Shown here: positions 10,325 to 19,687 of the stretch, piece by piece | Numbering within the stretch: the first letter of the stretch is position 1 | How the letters are laid out: each line of letters starts with the position of its first letter | Assembly: GCF_000063545.1 (NCBI RefSeq) | Contig: NC_009488.1 | Location: forward strand, 2,063,052-2,127,051 | DNA length: 64,000 nt | Source: Orientia tsutsugamushi str. Boryong | GTDB lineage: Bacteria > Pseudomonadota > Alphaproteobacteria > Rickettsiales > Rickettsiaceae | Direction of reading: 5' to 3' | Translations under genes and position numbers: made by a program | The notes under the pieces: generated by a model | What the model was told of the DNA's origin: nothing | Databases searched by the model: none | Seen by the model: the letters and a program-made list of their open reading frames with translations, nothing else

Positions 10325-10474
10325 ATGAATAGTATAATTATAGGAATTGATATTTCTAAAGAGACATTTGATGCAGATGTGTTAATTAATAATAAAGCTC
10401 AAACAAGAAAATTTAATAATAATTCTGAAGGGTTTAACAAATTAGTAACATGGTTAAAAAGCAGAAGTTTTATG
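10325..10474 (+). pseudogene. IS110 family transposase, N-terminal fragment
   Basis: It starts MNSIIIGIDISKETFDADVL and continues to FNKLVTWLKS, the typical DEDD/RuvC-like N-terminus of IS110 transposases with its first catalytic Asp in IGIDISK. An upstream TTG and GTG are in frame, but the ATG at 10325 matches the family start. After about 50 residues homology stops at a junction near 10475, where an unrelated minus-strand gene fragment begins. The rest of the RuvC domain and the C-terminal domain are missing. Confidence 0.75.
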
Positions 10475-10475
10475 C

Positions 10476-10805
10476 AAGTGACATTACGTAACTTAACATT
10501 GTCTTTAATTATTGTCCTATTTTCAACTTCAATAAAACCTGCATCTCTTAATTCTATTAAGCATTGCCTAACTCTTCATCGACCAACATCTAGCTTATCC
10601 TCATAAAGCTGATAACTTTCCTATAATTCATCTATATCTTTGTTGTAATAGATATGTAGTCTAAATACCATGAATGATAAAAGCTGTTTAGATGTTTTGC
10701 TTAATGCTTTTCCATTATCTCCAGTTAGTTTCCTCTATTCTGGTGGAATGATATTTCCAATAAAGTTATAAAATATTGTAGCATTATTGCTACTATTATT
10801 TTTAA
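10476..10805 (-). pseudogene. Decayed gene with a winged-helix-like segment (accessory/RAGE-type?)
   Basis: One minus-strand frame reads ATIFYNFIGNIIPPE-*-RKLTGDNGKALSKTSKQ, then FMVFRLHIYYNKDIDEL-*-ESYQLYEDKLDVGR-*-RVRQCLIELRDAGFIEVEN. It stays in one frame but has three in-frame stops (TAG, TAG, TGA). The last part looks like a winged helix. A homologous fragment at 35.4-35.6 kb has Trp at the first stop position. Such genes resemble replication or regulatory cargo of rickettsial integrative elements, but this is a guess. It is truncated at both ends, by the IS110 junction and by the IS5 end. Confidence 0.5.
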
Positions 10806-10810
10806 TAATA

Positions 10811-11410
10811 AACTTCTTTCGAAACTAGACAATGATGTAGAATGGTGTTATAAAAATCTGATTTGAAGTAATAATGAAATTCGATCAGATTAAAGAGTTA
10901 AAAGATGAAACATTTTGTCGATTAACAGGAGTAAGGAAGGAGACATTTTCAAAGGTGGTGGATATTTTGAGGAAAGTTGATGGTCTTAAGAAATCAAAAG
11001 GTGTGCGTAAAAATAAGCTCAATTTGGATGAACAGTTATTGATAGCCTTAGAATACCTTAGAGAATACCGTACTTATTTCCATATAGCTCAGAACTATCG
11101 GATTGGTGAAAGTTCACAGCATATAAAGCTGTAAAATGTGTAAAAGACACCCTAGTTAAACACCCAGACTTTGCTCTTCCAGGTCGTAAAGCTCTAATGA
11201 AGAGCGATATGAATTATGAAGTAGTCTTGATTGATGCTACTGAGACTCCTATAGAAAGACCTAAAAAAACAAAAATTCTATTATTCAGGAAAGAAGAAAA
11301 GGCATACACTAAAAACTCAAATAGTGGTAGACAAGCAAATATACCAAGTAATATGTACAGATTTTTCTAACAGTAAAAAGCATGACTTTAGATTAGACCT
11401 CTTTCGAAAC
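10811..11410 (+). mobile_element. IS5 family copy, truncated and frameshifted
   Basis: The left end CTTCTTTCGAAAC near 10813 is followed by the transposase start at 10874 (MKFDQIKELKDETFCRLTGV). A frameshift occurs near 11115 (ESSQHIKL in place of ESSAYKAVK), with homology resuming in another frame to about 11393. The last 190 bases of the element are missing. Instead an inverted IS5 end, AGACCTCTTTCGAAAC, sits at 11394-11410, abutting an IS982 start. The element cannot make transposase. Confidence 0.85.
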
Positions 11411-11415
11411 TTATT

Positions 11416-12156
11416 AACTCCAATTTAGGATAAGTGGAAATATGAAATGTAAAGAATAAAAGGTATACAAAGAGAGAATGTTGAGTTATAAAGAAAATTT
11501 AAATAAAAATAAAATAACCCAACATGAAAAAATGTATTATAACAGTATACTATTTAATAGACAATTTTTGCAAAATATATCACGAGTTGGAGAGAAAGAG
11601 ATTAATACCAAGTAGAGTAATCAAAGGAACAGAGATGGGAAGTTATCCTTAGCTGAGTTATTAACAATAGCGATATATTTTTATTTATCTCCATGCAAGG
11701 ATTTTAAAGATTATTATCTATATTACCTGAGTTATAAGTATAAGGGATACTTTTGTTTATCAAGTTATAGTAGAATAATACAGCTATGACCTGGAGTGTT
11801 GCTATCACTAGCTGTATTAATGCACTATCTGAAAGGAGAAGACTAGTATATATTACATCGATTCTACAAAGTTAGCAATTTGTCATAATAAACGTACCTC
11901 CAGCAATAGAGTTTTTAACAAAATTTCTAAAATTGGTAAAAGTAGTTATTGCTGGTTCTTAGTCTTTAAGCTTCATCTTATAATCAACAATAAAGGCGAA
12001 ATAATGTCAGTTAAAATTACCAAAGGCAATAAAAGCAACCTATCTGTATCTTCAGTTTTTTCTAAAGGCTTATCTGAAAAATTGTTTGGTGATAAAGCTT
12101 ACATATCTAAAGAGTTATTTCATCAACTGCTGACCAATGGTCTACGTTTATTTATA
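11416..12156 (+). mobile_element. IS982 copy, cut by an IS630 insertion
   Basis: It opens with the terminal repeat AACTCCAATTTAGGATAAG and runs through a transposase start near 11524 (frameshifted near 11610) and the DSTKLAICHNKRTSSNRVF region to the GDKAYISKELFHQLL region. It ends at 12156, in the middle of the codons for LRLFTNLRK, where an IS630 end (TAGTCATTTACAATGAAG) begins. The 3' quarter is missing. Confidence 0.85.
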
Positions 12157-13050
12157 GTCATTTACAATGAAGTTTGAGTATAGTATCCTGAAAAGGAAAT
12201 GCCAAAATCATATAGCCAAGACTTTCGGGAGAAAGTAATAAAATGTGTTAATCAAGGAAAAAGTTGTAATGCTGCCTCAGTAAAATTTGATATAGCAGCA
12301 AACACAGTAAGAAATTGGTATAAAAGATATAAATCAGAAGGTCATTATAAAGAAAGAGATCGTCTTGGTAAAAAAGGGAAAATATATAAGATAGAATTTG
12401 AAAAATACATTTCGCTAAATCAAAATCTAACTCTGGCACAAGCAGGGAAACATTTTGGAATTTCAATAAGGGTAGCGAGTTATTATATGAAAAAATTCGG
12501 CTATAGTTATAAAAAAAACGTTTACCTACATGGAAGCAAAACCAGAAATAAGAGAAAAATATCAACAAGTGATAAGTGTGCTATACCTAAGGAAAACTTG
12601 GTATACATAGATGAAAGTGGCATTGAAATGTCTATATGCAAGAATAGAGGGTGGAGAAAAAAGGAACTCATGTAAGCAGCAAAAAGAGTGGTAAATATTA
12701 CGAGCGTACAAATATTATAGCTGGTTATGTTAATAATAAATCAATCGCACCTATGATATTTAATGGTGCATATGTAATACAAGATTATTTGAAGCTTGGG
12801 TGCAGCAGGTATTAATTAATGAGTTAGAGCCTGCTCAGTTTGTAGTAATGGATAATGCTGCTTTTCATAAGTCTAAAAAAACTAAAGAGTTAATAGAATC
12901 TGTTGGTTGTAAAGTTATTTTTCTTCCACCTTATTCTCCAGATTTAAATCCGATAGAAAAGTTTTCGGCTAATATGAAGCTGTGGATTAAACATCAAATT
13001 ACTCAATTTGCTAATTCTATTATCTCTTTTTTCTATGCTCAAACTTCATA
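12157..13050 (+). mobile_element. IS630 family element (type A), 3' end abutting IS5
   Basis: It is bounded by the inverted ends ATGAAGTTTGAGTATAG at about 12169 and CTATGCTCAAACTTCAT closing at 13049. The left side follows TTTA of the interrupted IS982, consistent with a TA target. The right end joins directly to an IS5 copy at 13051. A partial copy of this element lies at 32.95 kb. The encoded transposase is described separately. Confidence 0.8.
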
Positions 13051-13051
13051 A
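12199..13051 (+). pseudogene. IS630 family transposase, frameshifted
   Basis: The N-terminal part (12199-12675) has a helix-turn-helix (MPKSYSQDFREKVIKCV) and the first DDE aspartate in YIDESG. At the A6G run near 12660 homology continues in the -1 frame (GTHVSSKKSGKYYERTN), a plausible programmed slippage site. A second shift near 12775 looks like a real mutation. The last part (12800-13051) has the second Asp in VMDNAAFHKS and the catalytic Glu in LPPYSPDLNPIEK. All three catalytic residues survive but in three frames, so activity is unlikely. The stop codon's last base is the first base of the adjoining IS5. Confidence 0.85.
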
Positions 13052-13957
13052 GACTTCTTTCGAAACTATACAATGATGTAAAATGGTGTTATAAAAATCT
13101 GATTTGAAGTAATAATGAAATTAGATCAGATTAAAGAGTTAAAGGATGAAAAATTTCGTCGATTAACAGTAGTAAGGAAGGGAACATTCTCAAAGATGGT
13201 GGATATTTTGAGGAAAGCTGATGGTGTTAAGAAATCAAAAGGAGGGCGTAAAAATAAGCTCAATTTGGAGGAACAGTTATTGATGGCCTTAGAATACCTT
13301 AGAGAATACCGTACTTATTTTCATATAGGTCAGAACTATGGGATTAGTGAAAGTTCAGCATATAAGGCTGTAAAATGGGTAGAAGACACCTTAGTTAAAC
13401 ACCCAAACTTTGCTCTTCCAGGTCGTAAAGCTCTAATGAATAGCGATATGAATTATGAAGTAGTCTTGATTGATGCTACTGAGAGTCCAATAGAAAGACC
13501 CAAAAAAAACAAAAATTCTATTATTCAGGAAAGAAGAAAAGGCATACACTAAAGACTCAAATAGTGGTAGACAAGAAAACACACCAAGTAATATGTACAG
13601 ATTTTTCTAACGGTAAAAAACATGACTTTAGATTATTTAAGGAATCCAAAATTCTTATCCATCCTAAGATTAAAGCGATTACTGATACAGGATATCAAGG
13701 TATACAAAAAATTCACAATAATTCTGCATTACCAAAGAAAAAAAGCAAGAAAAATCCTTTAACTAAAAATGATAAAAAGAATAATCGTAGGTTAGCAGGA
13801 AAAAGAGTTGTCAATGAAAACGTTATTGCTATGCTAAAACGGTTCAAAATTATTGCTGACAAATATCGAAATAGACGTAAAAGATTCGGTCTTAGATTTA
13901 ATTTGATCTCTGGCATTTATAATTTTGAACTACCTTAACCAGTTTCGAAAGAGGTCT
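13051..13957 (+). mobile_element. IS5 family element, complete, 907 bp
   Basis: The left end AGACTTCTTTCGAAAC and right end GTTTCGAAAGAGGTCT are inverted repeats. The flanks differ: ATA before and ATT after. The left neighbour is IS630 and the right neighbour an IS982 fragment. The reverse-oriented copy at 33646-34552 has the same length and nearly the same sequence, but with a clean ATT duplication. The lack of a target duplication here points to recombination or deletion after insertion. Confidence 0.9.
13115..13938 (+). CDS. IS5 family transposase, two frames joined by a -1 frameshift
   Basis: Frame A (13115-13552) has the N-terminal helix-turn-helix (FRRLTVVRKGTFSKMVDILR) and the first catalytic Asp (VVLIDATESPIERP). 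After an A8 run at 13502-13509 the homologous reading is in the -1 frame (QKFYYSGKKKRHTLKTQIVV). This runs into frame B, with the second Asp (AITDTGYQG) and the Glu-containing VNENVIAMLKRFKI, ending NFELP at 13938. The joined product is about 275 residues, normal for the family. Two copies share the A8 site, which supports programmed slippage rather than decay. The element is probably transposition-competent, or was until recently. Confidence 0.8.
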
Positions 13958-14398
13958 ATTAAAGACAGACTCAATTAGTGAACGTTTATTTAATAAGCAC
14001 TTATCATCTATGTCCAATAAATATGTTTTCATATCTTTACGAAGATTAGTAAATAAATGTAGACCATTGGTCAACAGTTGATAAAATAACTCTTTAGATA
14101 TGTAAGCTTTATCACCAAACAATTTATCAGATAAGCCTTCAGAAATAACTGAAGCTATAGATAGATCGCTTTTATTGCCTTTAGTAATTTTAACTGACAT
14201 TATTTCACCTTTATTATTGATTATAATATGTAGCTTAAAGCCTAAGAACCAGCCATAACTACTCTTACCAATTTTAGAAATTCTGTTAAAAACTCTATTG
14301 CTGGAAATACGTTTATTATGACAAATTGCTAACTTTGTAGAATCGATGTAATATATACCAGTCTCTTCTCCTTTCAGATAATGCATTAATAACGCCAA
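13958..14398 (-). pseudogene. IS982 transposase, middle part, both ends lost
   Basis: The minus strand reads MHYLKGEETGIYYIDSTKL, CHNKRISSNRVFNRI, SSYGWFLGFKLHIII and GDKAYISKELFYQLL, up to NKRSLIESVFN, where the IS5 end at 13957 replaces the last residues. It carries the DSTK and GDKAY portions of the DDE domain. The first about 105 residues are gone, replaced by the IS982 end at 14391. The junction lies at ATTAA in the GCATTAAT sequence of the gene. Confidence 0.85.
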
Positions 14399-14790
14399 TT
14401 TAGGATAAGTAAGAGTATAAAAGGTAGTGAATAAAAGGTATACAAAGAGAGGATGTTAAGTTAAAAAGAAAATTTAAATAAACAAGGAATAACCCAACAT
14501 GAAAAATGTATTATAACAGTATACTATTTAATAGATAATTTTTGCAAGATATATCAAGAGTGGGAAAGAAAGAGATTAATACCAAGTAGTAATCAAAGGA
14601 ACAGAGATGGAAAGTTGTCCTTAGCTGAGTTATTAACAATAACGATATATTTTTATTTATCTCCATGCAAGGATTTTAAAAATTATTATCTATATTACTT
14701 GCGTTATAAGTATAAAGGATACTTTTGTTTACCAAGCTATAGTAGGATAATACAACTGTGGCCTAGAATATTGCTACCATTAGCCGTATT
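14391..14790 (+). mobile_element. IS982 copy, 5' part only
   Basis: It starts with AACGCCAATTTAGGATAAG and the usual leader. One base is missing from the first codon run at 14500 (AACATGAAAAATG instead of AACATGAAAAAATG), so the start is frameshifted. The reading SLAELLTITIYFYLSPCKDF and GYFCLPSYSRIIQLWP follows (14615 on). It breaks at 14790 exactly where a MITE-like end begins. The DDE domain is absent. Confidence 0.8.
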
Positions 14791-15162
14791 AACGCCAGAT
14801 TAGGATAAGGGAAAGTATGAAAAGCATAATGAAAAAGGTCTACAAGAGATAATGTACAATTATGATTATGCGAGATATTAAATATAGTTTTAATTAATAG
14901 ACATTTATTGCTCACATATCTGCAAATGCAAATTTAGAATAAGAAACAGTTAGAAAGAGATAATATACAAGTGTTACAATTGTCAATGTTCAGGTTATTA
15001 AGTATAGTATTATGAACTAATACTTGTAGAAATATGATCAATAAATAAACCGTTATTAATTGAAATTATGTTTAAATATGTTGCATAATTTAATTGTACA
15101 TTATCTCTTGTAAACTTTTTTCATTATGCTTTTCATACTTTCTCTTATCCTAATCTGGCGTT
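14791..15162. repeat. MITE-like element with about 75-bp terminal inverted repeats
   Basis: AACGCCAGATTAGGATAAGG at 14791 continues into about 55 further bases (GTATGAAAAGCATAATGAAA, CTACAAGAGATAATGTACAA). These recur inverted at about 15090-15162, ending AATCTGGCGTT. The 372-bp interior has no coding frame. The outer bases equal IS982 ends, so mobilisation by IS982 transposase is likely. Related partial copies occur at 34672 and 57439. Confidence 0.75.
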
Positions 15163-15775
15163 TATAGTAATAATATATAATAAAAAAGAAATTAGTATGA
15201 CATGTACTATAGATTTTCGGAAAACAGTGCTGAGGATAAAGGCAATGCAGAAAATCAGTTTCGAAACAGTAGCAAGACGTTTTGGAATAGGAAAAATACA
15301 GTATTTGTATGGAGTAAAAACATATTACCGTTACAAAAGAGAAACACAAGCGCCAACAAAAATCTCTATTAAAAAACTAAAAAAAGAAGATGTATCACAA
15401 TAATGTTATAGGAGCATTAGTAGATAAATCTCTGCTGACTATATCAATTTTAACTGGAATGTTAATACTGCTATTTTTAACTGTTTGATAGAACAGGATT
15501 TAATACCGAAATTACCTAATAATTCTCTAGTTGTGATGTACAATGCAAGTTTTCATAAAAGTACTCATTTAAAAACTATTATAGAAAAAGAGACATATAT
15601 TAGAATATTTACAGCATTATTCTCCTGATTTAAATTCAATTAAAAAAATGCTTTCAAGCTAAATCAAGCAAAATGAAATATTACTGTGACATGGGTACTC
15701 TACTTGAAAAGTATATAACATAACTGTTTTATACTAGTTTAGCTATGTCTTTGCATTATACATTTTTACAGAAGT
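15163..15775 (+). mobile_element. IS630 family element (type B), degenerate
   Basis: Transposase coding starts at 15197 (MTCTIDFRKTVLRIKAMQKI, ...FETVARRFGIGK), breaks by frameshift near 15300 and stops at 15403. C-terminal pieces follow: an LIPKLPNNSLVV-like stretch near 15500, DNASFHKST with a damaged Asp codon near 15545, and QHYSPDLNSI near 15620. The middle is deleted. The right end contains GTATATAACATAACTGTTTT near 15711, a sequence found as a solitary end at 21.75, 57.5 and 61.04 kb and inverted at 35.35 kb. The left end is replaced by the MITE. Confidence 0.7.
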
Positions 15776-15936
15776 TAAAATTATATAAAATTTGCTGCAT
15801 TAGCTACTTTAAAGTTACTATATATACACATATATACATATTTTCTATGTAATTTAAAGAAATATCATTGAATTATAGATTAACTTATATTATCATTTAT
15901 CTTATTTTAGTATATAATTAATAATGATTGTTAAAT

Positions 15937-17886
15937 ATGTTAAAAACCAACAAACAAGGAACTATTGTTAAAATATCGCTAATTGTTTCTACTTTATTTT
16001 TTGCTAGTACAACTCAAAGGATATTAGGTATGAATCTACTACTTGATTTAGAAACTAAACAAAGCAAGTTTAAAACCTTAGATCAAGATAAGATTCATCT
16101 AACTCGGAATATAGGTAATTTAGAACGTCAAGTTAGTGAATTTATTGCCAATCAAACGAATCTTCAGCAAGGAATACAAGATCTTCATGGCATGCGTCAA
16201 AGTGTTACTCAGCTAAATCAGGTACTAAGAAATTTGCTAGTTAATGCCAAGGCATTTGATTTTATAAAAAATTTGCGAGTACAACGGGTTAATACTAATG
16301 ATAATAATGAAGTGCAGCAGAGGGCAGCAGAGTTACGTCAACAATATGACAAAGTAAATGATTGTAAGCAGTTAGTAGAAGGTTTTTATCATGACATAAA
16401 TCAAGTAGGTTCAGAAGAGGTATTAAAGGGTTTAAGGGGATATCAATTCGATAAATTTGTAGGCGTTGTCCGGGTTGTAAAATATGATCTACAGGATGCA
16501 TTAGCTAGTCTAGAATATGCGTGTTTAGCTATGCGAGACGCGATAATTCTAATGAATATACAACCTTATGCTGCCAAGGATATTAATGACAAAATACAGT
16601 TGGTTAATACACTTATACACGCGTTGCAAGATACGCCACTTATTAAGGCTAGACGCAAGATAAAGCCATTAAGTAATAATACATTACAAAAAATTGATAT
16701 GTTTGTAAATCAACTAGTGCAAGAACTTCGTGTAGAAATAGCTGAGCTGAATTGTCAAATTGCTGAGTTGAATCAAGAAATAATTAAGGCTGATCAAAAA
16801 GTTAAAGCTATTAATAGTAAGCTAGATGATTTGGATAATACTAAGCCAGATGCAAGTGTTATAGAACATGTGATAAGAGAAGATAAAACATTAGAAGAAG
16901 CTGTGAAAAATCATGACTCTGCAGTTACTGGTGCTATGAATATGAATATTAACACTGCAGTAAGTGGAGTAACATCCAGTATGGGTAATATTGTGAGTGG
17001 ACAAGGTAACCAGACTAATATTATAAGTTCTGGATCAAACATTTGTAGTAGTAATAATGGTTGGAATATTCAGGGGAATATTTTTACTTCCAAAAGTAGC
17101 CAAGAAGAGAATGAAGAACTAAAGAAATATGATGCAGGAATTAATGGAGTATTTATTACAGTAAATAAATATGTAAATGAGAACACTATTGTTGGTGCTA
17201 CAGGCTTATATTCAAATCTTAATATTCAGTATGATGAAAACATTAAGCACATATTCAACAAAACAGACTGTAAAACATTCTCATTATCTTTAAATGGTAG
17301 ATATTATCCTCAAGACAATGTATTTACGCAAGGCATAATTGGGTTTATTACATATGATGGTAAAACTGAATATATAGCTAACAAACCTTCAAGTGAAATT
17401 AGTGGTAAAGGTTACTATGTAGATTTTATGTTAGGAGGAGATTTAAATTCAATAGCATATAATCCGAAGTTAACTGTATCACCAATAGTTGGAATTAGGT
17501 ATAATAAGTTTAACAACTCTAGCTATAAATTATTTAATGATGTTAATGTAAGTGATGCAGAGCATCATATACTAGAAGCTAGAGCAGGGGGGACAGTAAA
17601 ATATGTTATTGATAATAAAAATATATCAATAATACCTGAAGTATATGCTTTTATTCATAGCAATTTGCCAACTAACAGTAGTAATATAAAACTAGAATAT
17701 GTTGCTTCATCAAACTCTAGTACTGTGGATATTAAACCAGCAAAAATGCATACACTATTTGGTCAGTTAGGTGGAACAGTAACTATATATCGTGGTCCAA
17801 TTCGATTTGGAGCATCATATAGTGCTTATTTTGCTGAAAAATATATTGCTCATGTTGGATCTTTAAATATAAAAGCTAATTTCTAG
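15937..17886 (+). CDS. Coiled-coil protein with autotransporter-like beta-barrel (paralogue)
   Basis: About 649 residues, paralogous to the minus-strand gene at 7.4-9.7 kb. It has an N-terminal signal-like segment (VKISLIVSTLFFASTTQ). Residues about 30-320 are Gln/Leu/Asp-rich coiled coil. The C-terminal barrel of about 285 residues starts at IISSGSN, shares NGRYYP and ITVNKYVNE-like strands with the paralogue, and ends SLNIKANF with a terminal Phe. The frame opens at a TTG at 15928; the ATG at 15937 aligns with the paralogue's start. The coiled-coil part has diverged far more than the barrel, as expected for a surface passenger. No enzyme motif is seen. Likely outer-membrane and surface-displayed; role unknown. 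Confidence 0.75.
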   Translation: MLKTNKQGTIVKISLIVSTLFFASTTQRILGMNLLLDLETKQSKFKTLDQDKIHLTRNIGNLERQVSEFIANQTNLQQGIQDLHGMRQSVTQLNQVLRNLLVNAKAFDFIKNLRVQRVNTNDNNEVQQRAAELRQQYDKVNDCKQLVEGFYHDINQVGSEEVLKGLRGYQFDKFVGVVRVVKYDLQDALASLEYACLAMRDAIILMNIQPYAAKDINDKIQLVNTLIHALQDTPLIKARRKIKPLSNNTLQKIDMFVNQLVQELRVEIAELNCQIAELNQEIIKADQKVKAINSKLDDLDNTKPDASVIEHVIREDKTLEEAVKNHDSAVTGAMNMNINTAVSGVTSSMGNIVSGQGNQTNIISSGSNICSSNNGWNIQGNIFTSKSSQEENEELKKYDAGINGVFITVNKYVNENTIVGATGLYSNLNIQYDENIKHIFNKTDCKTFSLSLNGRYYPQDNVFTQGIIGFITYDGKTEYIANKPSSEISGKGYYVDFMLGGDLNSIAYNPKLTVSPIVGIRYNKFNNSSYKLFNDVNVSDAEHHILEARAGGTVKYVIDNKNISIIPEVYAFIHSNLPTNSSNIKLEYVASSNSSTVDIKPAKMHTLFGQLGGTVTIYRGPIRFGASYSAYFAEKYIAHVGSLNIKANF

Positions 17887-17900
17887 CTTTTATATTTTTT
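17865..17900 (+). terminator. Intrinsic terminator of the barrel paralogue
   Basis: AAATATAAAAGCTA (17865-17878) pairs perfectly with TAGCTTTTATATTT (17884-17897) across a 5-base loop, followed by further T residues. It overlaps the last codons and the TAG stop. Confidence 0.75.
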
Positions 17901-18004
17901 GCTACTTAAATATCTGATGTTATATATTGAAAGCACAAAGTTTGATAAGAAATGCTTAGACTATAGGAGGAGTAAGTATTATGGCTTTTTTTAATGATTA
18001 TATA

Positions 18005-18430
18005 TAACGCCAATTTAGGATAAGGAGATAGAAGAGAAAGAAGAGGAGATAAGATAAGGATTAAGTTTGGAGATAGAATAACTAGCAAGAGAAGCAATTA
18101 TATGAACAAAGAAATTAATAGGAGAACGGTGTCTAGTATGCTCTAAAAGCATATGTTTTTTTAGTACATTAAAGACAGACTCAATTAAAGAACGTTTATT
18201 TAATAACTGCTTATCTTGTATGACCAATAAATATGTTTTCATATCTTTACGAAGATTAGTAAATAAACGTAGACCATTTGTCAGCAGTTGATGAAATAAC
18301 TCTTTAGATATGTAAGCTTTATCACCAAACAATTTACCAGATAAGACTTTAGAAATAACTGAAGCTATAGATAGGTCGCTTTTATTGCTTTTAGTAATTT
18401 TAACTGACATTATTTCGCCTTTATTATTGA
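18005..18430 (-). mobile_element. IS982 remnant, 3' half
   Basis: The terminal repeat AACGCCAATTTAGGATAAGG at 18005 is followed on minus by the transposase C-terminal half: MSVKITKSNKSDLSIASVI, GDKAYISKELFHQLL, RSLIESVFNVLKKHM and SLASYSISKLNPYLIS. It is the best-preserved C-terminus of the family here. At 18430 it joins a group II intron fragment, and the N-terminal half is lost. Confidence 0.85.
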
Positions 18431-18437
18431 TTTAAAG

Positions 18438-19650
18438 ATGTTAGAAGAACAATATAAGGAACTCGATAGCAATAAAGCTATTGGAATAGATGGTATAACT
18501 AAAGAGGATTATGGTAAGAAGTTGAAAGCAAATCTGCTTTCGCTTCTTACTAGAATTCGCAAAGGGCAATATCAAGCTAAACCTACACGAATAACGGAAA
18601 TTCCAAAAGAAGATGGAGTCAAAAAAAGACCTTTGATAATATCATGTTTTGAAGATAAGATAATCGAGTCTACAGTAAGCAAGATACTAAACTCTGTGTT
18701 TGAGCAAATATTCTTAAAGTATTCATATGGATTTCGACCTAAATTAAATGCACACGACGCTTTAAGGGAGTTAAATAAACTTACGTATAACTTCAATAAA
18801 GGGGCTATAGTAGAGATTGATATAACAAAGTGTTTCAATACAATCAAGCATTGTGAGTTGATGGAATTTCTAAGAAAGAGAATATCTGACAAGAAATTTC
18901 TAAGACTAGTTATGAAACTGATTGAAATACCAATCATAGAAAATGGTACTATAGTTACTAACAAAGAAGGTTGTCGTCAAGGATCAATAGTTTCACCAAT
19001 CCTGGCAAATGTCTTTCTGCATTATGTTATAGATAGCTGGTTTGCAAAAATCAGCAAAGAAAACTTAATGGGACAAACAGGAATGGTGAGGTACTGCGAC
19101 GATATGGTATTTGTCTTTGAAAGGGAAGCAGATGCGAAAAGGTTTTATGATGTTTTGCCTAAAAGGTTAAATAAGTATGGGCTAAATATCAATGAAGCTA
19201 AATCACAAATGATAAAATCTGGTAGAGACCATGCTGCAAATTTAGCCCAACAATGCAGGAAGATCGCAAGTTATAATTTTCTTGGATTTACTTGCTATTG
19301 GAGAAAATCAAGATTTGGCATAACATGGAGACTAAAATATACCTCAAGGAGAGATCGTTTTACTGAGAAACTGAAAGGACTGAGAAAATATTTGCGTAGT
19401 CAGCTAAACAAGCAAGATAAAACACAAACATTATCACAAGTCATTAGAGTTATTAGGTGAATGGATCAACTATCATGGTATATCGGATAACAAAAGACGA
19501 GTAAGTTCATTTATCAACCAAAGTACACGTGCAATATATAACTGGTTCAATAGAATGGGAGGAAAACGTAAGATGAATTGGAAAAGACTAACCGAGATAC
19601 TTAAAAGAGTAAATTTTCCTAAAATTGGAAAGATTGTCTCAATGTTCTAG
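18438..19650 (+). pseudogene. Group II intron reverse transcriptase/maturase, 5'-truncated and frameshifted
   Basis: The frame 18438-19460 has the RT blocks: SNKAIGIDGITKEDYG (RT0/1), IPKEDGVKKRPLIIS (RT2), YGFRPKLNAHDAL (RT2a/3), VEIDITKCFNTIKH (RT3, catalytic Asp), CRQGSIVSPILANVFLHYV (RT4) and the active-site box VRYCDDMVFVF (RT5). The maturase X domain follows (YNFLGFTC, TWRLKYTSRRDRF). A frameshift near 19455 puts the last domain in another frame (WINYHGISDNKRRV, ...RAIYNWFNRMGG, TEILKRVNFP), with a stop at 19648. The extreme N-terminus is cut by the IS982 junction. No endonuclease domain was noticed. Not functional as it stands. Confidence 0.9.
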
Positions 19651-19687
19651 ACAACAAATAAGGCATAATGCTTATCTTATTTTTGAG

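Noticed and set aside
13713..13916. Opposite-strand 67-residue frames within both IS5 copies
   Set aside because: Shadow of the lysine/arginine-rich transposase C-terminus; present only because the transposase is.
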